Source of the DNA: Arthrobacter_E sp041360795
GTDB lineage: Bacteria; Actinomycetota; Actinomycetes; Actinomycetales; Micrococcaceae
DNA length: 64,000 nucleotides
NCBI RefSeq assembly: GCF_041360795.1
Contig: NZ_JBFUPW010000001.1
Coordinates: forward strand, 1,736,001 to 1,800,000
Reading direction: 5' to 3'
Below, in pieces: positions 59,528-64,000 of the stretch (its first letter is position 1; the number at the start of each line of letters is the position of its first letter). Under the pieces are notes generated by a model. That model made no database searches, was not told where the DNA came from, and saw only the letters and a program-made list of their open reading frames with translations. Position numbers and translations under genes: made by a program.

Positions 59528-60415
59528 ATGGATATGAATCCTCTGCTCGTGCGCCAATTGCTCCCTCATCTGCCGCTGCTGGTCGAGCTGTCCCGCACCG
59601 GCTCCGTGACGGCTGCGGCAGAAGAACTCGGAGTGCCTCAGCCCTCCGCGAGCCGGTCGCTGGCGCGCCTGGGCGATCTGCTCGGGGTGCCACTGCTGCA
59701 CCGCGTGGGACGAGGGGTGCGATTGACGGAAGCCGGAGCGCTCCTGGCCGAAGCGGCGGCGAGCGCCCTCGCGCGAGTAGAGGATGGCGTCGCCGCAGCA
59801 CGGGCGCAAGGCCTGCAGGAGGACGCCGTGATCTCCGTGGCGTACCAGAACGTCCTCGGAGAGACCTACGTCCCGCGGGCCGTCGCGCGGCTGACCACGC
59901 GCCATCCCAAGGTGCGCTTCGAGCTCAGCCACGGCTCGCGGGCCGCCTGCATCGGTCGGGTGCGCGGCGGGGAGGTGGACCTCGCCGTCGTCGCGGATCC
60001 GCCGCACGTCGATGACCTGCGCACCGTCGAGTTCTTCACCGAGCCTCTCGTGGCCGCCATGAGTCCTCAGCATCCGTTCGCCCACCGCGGCAGACCCGTG
60101 ACGGTGGACGATCTGAAGACCCAGGACCTCATCATTCTGCGCCGCGGCTACGGCCTGTATGACTCAGTGCACCGGATCCTCGGTACTCGCGGTGAACTGC
60201 CGAACGTGACCTTCGAAGTGGATGACACACGCGACGCACGCGGACTCGCGGCGTCCGGACTCGGCGTCTCCGTCCTCCCGCCGGGTCTCGGTTCGGGCCT
60301 TGAGGTCGCGGAAGTCCCCATCGACCATCCCGCCGCGCACCGCGTGATCGGCGTCGTGACGCCGCCCAGGAGCACCGCCCTGGTGGAGGAGTTCGTCAGC
60401 GTCTTCCGCGGTTGA
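59528..60415 (+). CDS. LysR-family regulator
   Basis: 295 residues. The N-terminal helix-turn-helix is GSVTAAAEELGVPQPSASRSLARLGDLLG, followed by a periplasmic-binding-like effector domain (VAYQNVLGETYVPRAVARL, VDLAVVADPP, ASGLGVSVLPPGLG). It is divergent from the MFS gene, the usual LysR target. The effector is unknown. Confidence 0.88.
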   Translation: MDMNPLLVRQLLPHLPLLVELSRTGSVTAAAEELGVPQPSASRSLARLGDLLGVPLLHRVGRGVRLTEAGALLAEAAASALARVEDGVAAARAQGLQEDAVISVAYQNVLGETYVPRAVARLTTRHPKVRFELSHGSRAACIGRVRGGEVDLAVVADPPHVDDLRTVEFFTEPLVAAMSPQHPFAHRGRPVTVDDLKTQDLIILRRGYGLYDSVHRILGTRGELPNVTFEVDDTRDARGLAASGLGVSVLPPGLGSGLEVAEVPIDHPAAHRVIGVVTPPRSTALVEEFVSVFRG

Positions 60416-60657
60416 GGGCGCGCGGGGGGCGCCACCGCATCTTGTCGAAATCAGTCACCGTCGGTTGCCGACGCTTCTGACCACCAAAGCGGCGACTCCC
60501 AGGCCGGCAGGCTCATGAACCGACCGTAGAACCTCGGCGCCCACCGTCGGCAGACCGGACCTCGGCTATGTGGACAACTTCCGCACCGCAACGGCGCAGA
60601 CACCCGCTGACCTCGTCACACAACGCCACGGCCTCCGTTTCCCGGGCCCGCTCCCCC

Positions 60658-60663
60658 TACCCT
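60658..60663 (+). promoter_or_regulatory. -10 element, leaderless lipoprotein/ECF operon
   Basis: TACCCT ends six bases before GTG 60670. Confidence 0.45.
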
Positions 60664-60669
60664 GGTGAC

Positions 60670-61239
60670 GTGACTCCCACTACATTCCGCACCGCCGCCG
60701 CGAGCGCTGTCGCCGCCGCGGCCCTCGTCCTCACGCTGGGCGCCTGTTCCAGCCCGGCGCCGTCCTCGTCGGGTTCGGCTTCCGCGACGTCCACCGCCTC
60801 GGGTGCTCCGTCCGCCTCCGCGGCGGCGGCCGGCCCCTGCGACGGCGTGAAGGTGATCGTCTCCTCCGGCGCGCTGAAGCAGTCCGCCGCCGACGTCGGG
60901 CCCGTCTGCGTGCCGGTCAGCGGCCCCACTGCCGCCTCGAAGGTCCTCGCGGACGCCAAGGTGACGACGGTCGGCACCACCGCCTACCCGAAGGAACTGG
61001 TCTGCCGCGTCAACGGCGTCCCCGCCGCCGACTTCGACATCGCCCACAAGGGTGGCGCCTACCGTGAGCCATGCCAGAAGATGCCCGCAGCGTTCGCCTA
61101 CTGGTCACTCTGGATCAAGCCGGCCACCGGGGCCTGGGCCTACGCGCAAGAGGGCCTCGCCACGCTGAAGGTCAGCCCGGGCCAGAGCCTGGAACTGCTC
61201 TTCACCGTCGACGGCGCACCGGCCGCGCCCGCGGCGTGA
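60670..61239 (+). CDS. Lipoprotein of an ECF-type transport operon
   Basis: 189 residues. A signal peptide ends in the lipobox LGAC (Cys26), followed by a Ser/Ala/Thr linker, then a small domain with CDGVKVIV, LVCRVNGVPAADF and AYWSLWIKPATGAWAYAQEG. That segment recalls small actinobacterial proteins (DUF4430 or SCO2322-like) placed beside CbiQ/EcfT genes. It may capture substrate outside the membrane. GTG 60670 has leaderless promoter geometry; the longer frame from 60568 lacks a signal peptide start. Its stop overlaps the next gene as GTGA. Confidence 0.75.
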   Translation: MTPTTFRTAAASAVAAAALVLTLGACSSPAPSSSGSASATSTASGAPSASAAAAGPCDGVKVIVSSGALKQSAADVGPVCVPVSGPTAASKVLADAKVTTVGTTAYPKELVCRVNGVPAADFDIAHKGGAYREPCQKMPAAFAYWSLWIKPATGAWAYAQEGLATLKVSPGQSLELLFTVDGAPAAPAA

Positions 61240-64000
61240 CCTTCCGGCCCGCGCCGCTACGCGCCGGGGCGGCCCTCGCCGCCTTCTTCGTGGTGGCGCG
61301 GGTCCTCTACCGCGTCCTCTTCAACGGGGCCGACGACGGCGGGACCGTCCTCCTCGACCTCCCGGCCTTCCCGCTCCCGGCGCCGTACTCCTCGGTCACC
61401 TTACTGGGGCCCGTCACCGGCTCCGGGCTCTGTGAAGCGGTCCTGTCGGCCCTTCCGATCGCGGCGGGCATCCTGGCGTTCGCGTTGCTCAACTCGCTCG
61501 TCGACGTGGCCCGGGGGTTCACGGTGCTCGCGCGCCGCGGCCCCCTGCGCGGGGCCGCCCGGATGCTCGTGGTGGCGTGGGCCGCCCTGCCCGCGCTGGC
61601 GGACGCAGTCCGGTCCGTGCGGCTCGCCTGCCGCCTGCGCGGGGAACGCTTCGGGGCGCGGGCCCTGGTCCCCGTCCTGGAACGCACCCTCGAGCACGCG
61701 AGCCGCGTGGCCGCCGCGCTGGAACTGCGCGGCTTCGCCGGGGCCGGCGGGCAGCCGTTGGCCTCGCCGGCGGCGGGAGGCCGCACGGCGGACGCCCGCC
61801 CGGCCCAGCCTGTATTCGTCGAGAACGCCAGCTTCGGCGTCGGCGGAACGGTGATCCATGCACCCGCTTTCGCGCCGGCGCCCGGGACCCTGACCGTGCT
61901 CACGGGCCCCACCGGCTCCGGAAAATCCACGGTGCTGCGCGGCCTGGCCGGTCTGCTGTCCCACGTCGACGGCGGCACCGTCAGCGGCACCGTGCGCGTC
62001 GCAGGCATCGACCGTGCGAACGTCCCGCCCCGCGACACCGCAGGCTTCGTGGGCGTGGTGCTCCAGAATCCGCGCGCCGCGTTCGCAACCACGCGGGTCA
62101 GTGACGAGATCGCCCTCGCGCTGGAACTGCGCGGCGTGCGCGGCCCGGCCGCCCGTACCCGGGTTCTGGACGTCGCGGCGGCCATCGGAGTGGAAGCGCT
62201 CCTGGACCGCGATCTGGCGACCTTGTCCGCGGGTGAGGCGACCCTCGTGGCCATCGCGGCCGCCGCCGTGCAGGACCCGGCGCTGCTGCTCGTGGACGAA
62301 CCGCTCGCCGACCTGGACACGTCCGCGCGGCGCCACGTCGTCATCGTGCTCGACGAGCTCGCCCACCGGCACGGGGTGTGCGTGGTGGTCGCGGAACATC
62401 GCGCCGGGGCGCTCGCGTCCGTGGCCGACGCCTGGTGGACACTCGACGGCGGCGTGCTGGCGCCGGGTGCCGCACCGGTCGCGGCTCGGACGGCGGAGGC
62501 CGCTCCACTCATGGATGTGGCCGGTTCGGTCCCCGAGCTCGACGGCGAGCCCGTCCTCACCGCCACCGGACTGTCCCTCACGCGCGGCAGGAGAACCCTG
62601 CTCCGCGACGCCTCGCTGCACCTGCACCGTGGCCGCATCACGGCGCTCGTCGGGCCCAACGGCGCCGGGAAGTCGTCCCTTCTCGTGGCACTGGCGCTCT
62701 CCGGGAAACACCGCGACAAGGAGCTCCGCGGCACGGTGGCCGGCAGCGGCGCCCGGATCGCTCTCGTGCCCGACGCCTCCGACGATCTGTTCACCCGCGA
62801 CACCGTCGGCGCCGAACTCCGGGCCGCGGCGCGGCGTGCACTCGGCGACGTCACCGAGAGCAACGCGTGGGAACGGTTCCGGCTGCTGCGCGCGGGCGGC
62901 CGGATCCCCGACGCCGGCGAGCACCCCCGCGACCTCTCCGCCGGCGAGCGCCGTATCCTCGCCCTCACCTTGCAGAGTCTCGGCGAGCCCGGGGTGCTCC
63001 TGATCGACGAACCGACCCGCGGCCTGGACCCTGCAGCCCGGGACGCTGTCGGCAAAGCACTGGAGGCCGCCGCGGGTGCGGGGGCCGCGGTCCTCATCGC
63101 GACCCACGACCACGACTTCGCCCGCGGGCTCGGCGCGAGGATCCTGCCGATGCGCGACGGCGTCACGCCGGTGCCGGGTGGCGTCGCAGAGGGCGAGGGC
63201 GCAGCCGAGAACGATGACCGGGCCGTCGCCGGAGGGCCCGGGGAGCCTGCGCCGACTGATCGGCTCTGGGCCCATCCGCTCCCGTCCGCCTCACGGCCTG
63301 CCGGACCCCGCCGGAGCACCCGGCGCACCTGGCGCCCCCTCCTTCCCCGCGGCGCCGAAACCGTCACCCTGCTCCTGGCGAATCTCCTGGCGTTCGCCGC
63401 CTTCTGCTGGCCCCTGGTGGCGACGGCGCTGCCCGAGGACGCCGCGGCGGCGACCCCGTACGCGGCCCTGGCGATCGCGCCGCTGGCCGCGATCGCCGTC
63501 GTGATCTGTCTGGACGGGTCGGTGCGGTCCGCGCACACGGTGGCCCTGCTCGGGGTCCTGGCTGCGGTCGGGTCGGCGGTGCGTGTGGCGAGCACGGGGG
63601 TCGGCGGTGTTGAGGCCGTGTTCATCCTGCTGATCCTGGCCGGGCGGGCCTACGGCGCCCGATTCGGGCTGCTGCTCGGCGCCGCGACGATCGCCCTGTC
63701 GAGCGCGGTGTGGGGCGGCATCGGCCCGTGGACGCCGTTCCAGATCTTCGCGTGCGCGTGGGTCGGGGCGGGCGCGGGTCTGCTCCCCCGGCGGGTCCGA
63801 GGGGTCGCGGAGCTGTGGATGCTCGGCCTGTACGGCGTGGTGGCGTCCTACCTCTTCGGCTTGCTGACGAATCTGTGGTTCTGGCCGTTCGCGGTGGGCG
63901 CCGGGACGGGCATCTCCTACCTGCCGGGCGCGCCACTGCTCGACAACCTCCGCAGCTTCCTGCTTTACTCCCTACTGACGTCGACGGCGGGCTGGGACAC
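61236..64000 (+). CDS. ECF transporter fusion protein: EcfT, two ABC ATPases and EcfS-like domain (partial, runs off the window)
   Basis: The frame starts at GTG 61236 (GTGA overlap with the lipoprotein) and has no stop to 64000, at least 921 codons. Residues 1-180 are EcfT-like, with hydrophobic segments and the coupling motifs RLACRLRG and ALELRGFAG. The first ATPase has GPTGSGKST near 224, LSAGE near 330 and LLLVDEPLADLD. The second has GPNGAGKSS near 473, LSAGER near 567 and LLIDEPTRGLD. From about residue 710, several membrane segments (LLLANLLAFAAFCWPL, YGARFGLLLGAATIALSSAVWGG and others) resemble an EcfS substrate-binding subunit. ECF systems import vitamins, cobalt or nickel using separate subunits; here all four are in one chain. 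The C-terminus and cargo are unknown. Confidence 0.82.
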   Translation, partial: MTFRPAPLRAGAALAAFFVVARVLYRVLFNGADDGGTVLLDLPAFPLPAPYSSVTLLGPVTGSGLCEAVLSALPIAAGILAFALLNSLVDVARGFTVLARRGPLRGAARMLVVAWAALPALADAVRSVRLACRLRGERFGARALVPVLERTLEHASRVAAALELRGFAGAGGQPLASPAAGGRTADARPAQPVFVENASFGVGGTVIHAPAFAPAPGTLTVLTGPTGSGKSTVLRGLAGLLSHVDGGTVSGTVRVAGIDRANVPPRDTAGFVGVVLQNPRAAFATTRVSDEIALALELRGVRGPAARTRVLDVAAAIGVEALLDRDLATLSAGEATLVAIAAAAVQDPALLLVDEPLADLDTSARRHVVIVLDELAHRHGVCVVVAEHRAGALASVADAWWTLDGGVLAPGAAPVAARTAEAAPLMDVAGSVPELDGEPVLTATGLSLTRGRRTLLRDASLHLHRGRITALVGPNGAGKSSLLVALALSGKHRDKELRGTVAGSGARIALVPDASDDLFTRDTVGAELRAAARRALGDVTESNAWERFRLLRAGGRIPDAGEHPRDLSAGERRILALTLQSLGEPGVLLIDEPTRGLDPAARDAVGKALEAAAGAGAAVLIATHDHDFARGLGARILPMRDGVTPVPGGVAEGEGAAENDDRAVAGGPGEPAPTDRLWAHPLPSASRPAGPRRSTRRTWRPLLPRGAETVTLLLANLLAFAAFCWPLVATALPEDAAAATPYAALAIAPLAAIAVVICLDGSVRSAHTVALLGVLAAVGSAVRVASTGVGGVEAVFILLILAGRAYGARFGLLLGAATIALSSAVWGGIGPWTPFQIFACAWVGAGAGLLPRRVRGVAELWMLGLYGVVASYLFGLLTNLWFWPFAVGAGTGISYLPGAPLLDNLRSFLLYSLLTSTAGWD

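Noticed and set aside
61307..63625. A 772-codon minus-strand frame and a 624-codon companion.
   Set aside because: The sequence is Ser/Arg/Pro/Ala-rich without motifs. The plus strand here encodes ABC Walker and signature motifs in one frame.
1..64000. tRNA, rRNA, CRISPR, IS or prophage signals.
   Set aside because: No cloverleaf-like segment, spaced direct repeats, transposase or integrase motifs, or terminal inverted repeats were recognised by eye. A tRNA or covariance-model scan would be decisive.

Overview
The window is high-G+C DNA with dense, short-spaced genes. It also has leaderless TANNNT promoters and a gcvH / garA-type FHA / ftsR-type MerR / bifunctional-nuclease neighbourhood. 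Together these point to an actinobacterial chromosome, most likely Micrococcaceae (Arthrobacter-like). The genus is inferred, not proven. I see no rRNA, tRNA, IS element, phage gene or CRISPR array.

Layout. Positions 1-4541 carry lipid and sugar metabolism: the first codons of a PlsC-like acyltransferase, an esterase, a membrane protein, a ROK glucokinase and a long-chain acyl-CoA ligase. Positions 4636-8031 are pyruvate carboxylase. Positions 8362-12436 hold a ParA ATPase and a conserved actinobacterial run: MerR, bifunctional nuclease, FtsR-like MerR, GarA/OdhI-like FHA protein and GcvH. Positions 13270-25965 look like a catabolic block for one or more nitrogen-containing compounds: two CodA-like deaminases, a YtcJ-like amidohydrolase, a class-C beta-lactamase-fold hydrolase, two APC permeases, an MFS transporter, and GntR and TetR regulators, with a lipoprotein sugar dehydrogenase at the end. 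Positions 26066-28848 are a two-gene unit behind a good DtxR/IdeR-type iron box: a penicillin-acylase-family enzyme and a siderophore-type acyltransferase.

Positions 28940-38677 form a molybdenum block: two paralogous YdeP/FdhF-type bis-MGD oxidoreductases, an oxalate/formate-type MFS carrier, FdhD, MoeA, a MobA-like protein and a DUF6457 protein. Positions 38745-47546 are mixed genes (methyltransferases, FAD monooxygenase, two-component system, acetyltransferase, zinc-less quinone-reductase-like protein). Then come cspA, a PucR regulator divergent from a GNAT / dipeptide-epimerase pair, a YciI / ECF-sigma pair, a GreA-C-like protein, a UV-dimer glycosylase, an ABC-F protein with a long leader, a PIN-domain protein, and an MFS / LysR pair.

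The window ends inside an open frame (61236 to beyond 64000) that I translated by hand. It joins an EcfT-like domain, two ABC ATPase domains and an EcfS-like membrane domain in one polypeptide. It follows a lipoprotein with which it shares a GTGA overlap.

A recurring feature is a TANNNT-like -10 hexamer ending about 6 nt before an ATG or GTG, which implies leaderless transcripts. At moeA and at the UV-glycosylase gene this promoter instead starts a short upstream ORF whose stop overlaps the gene's GTG start as GTGA.
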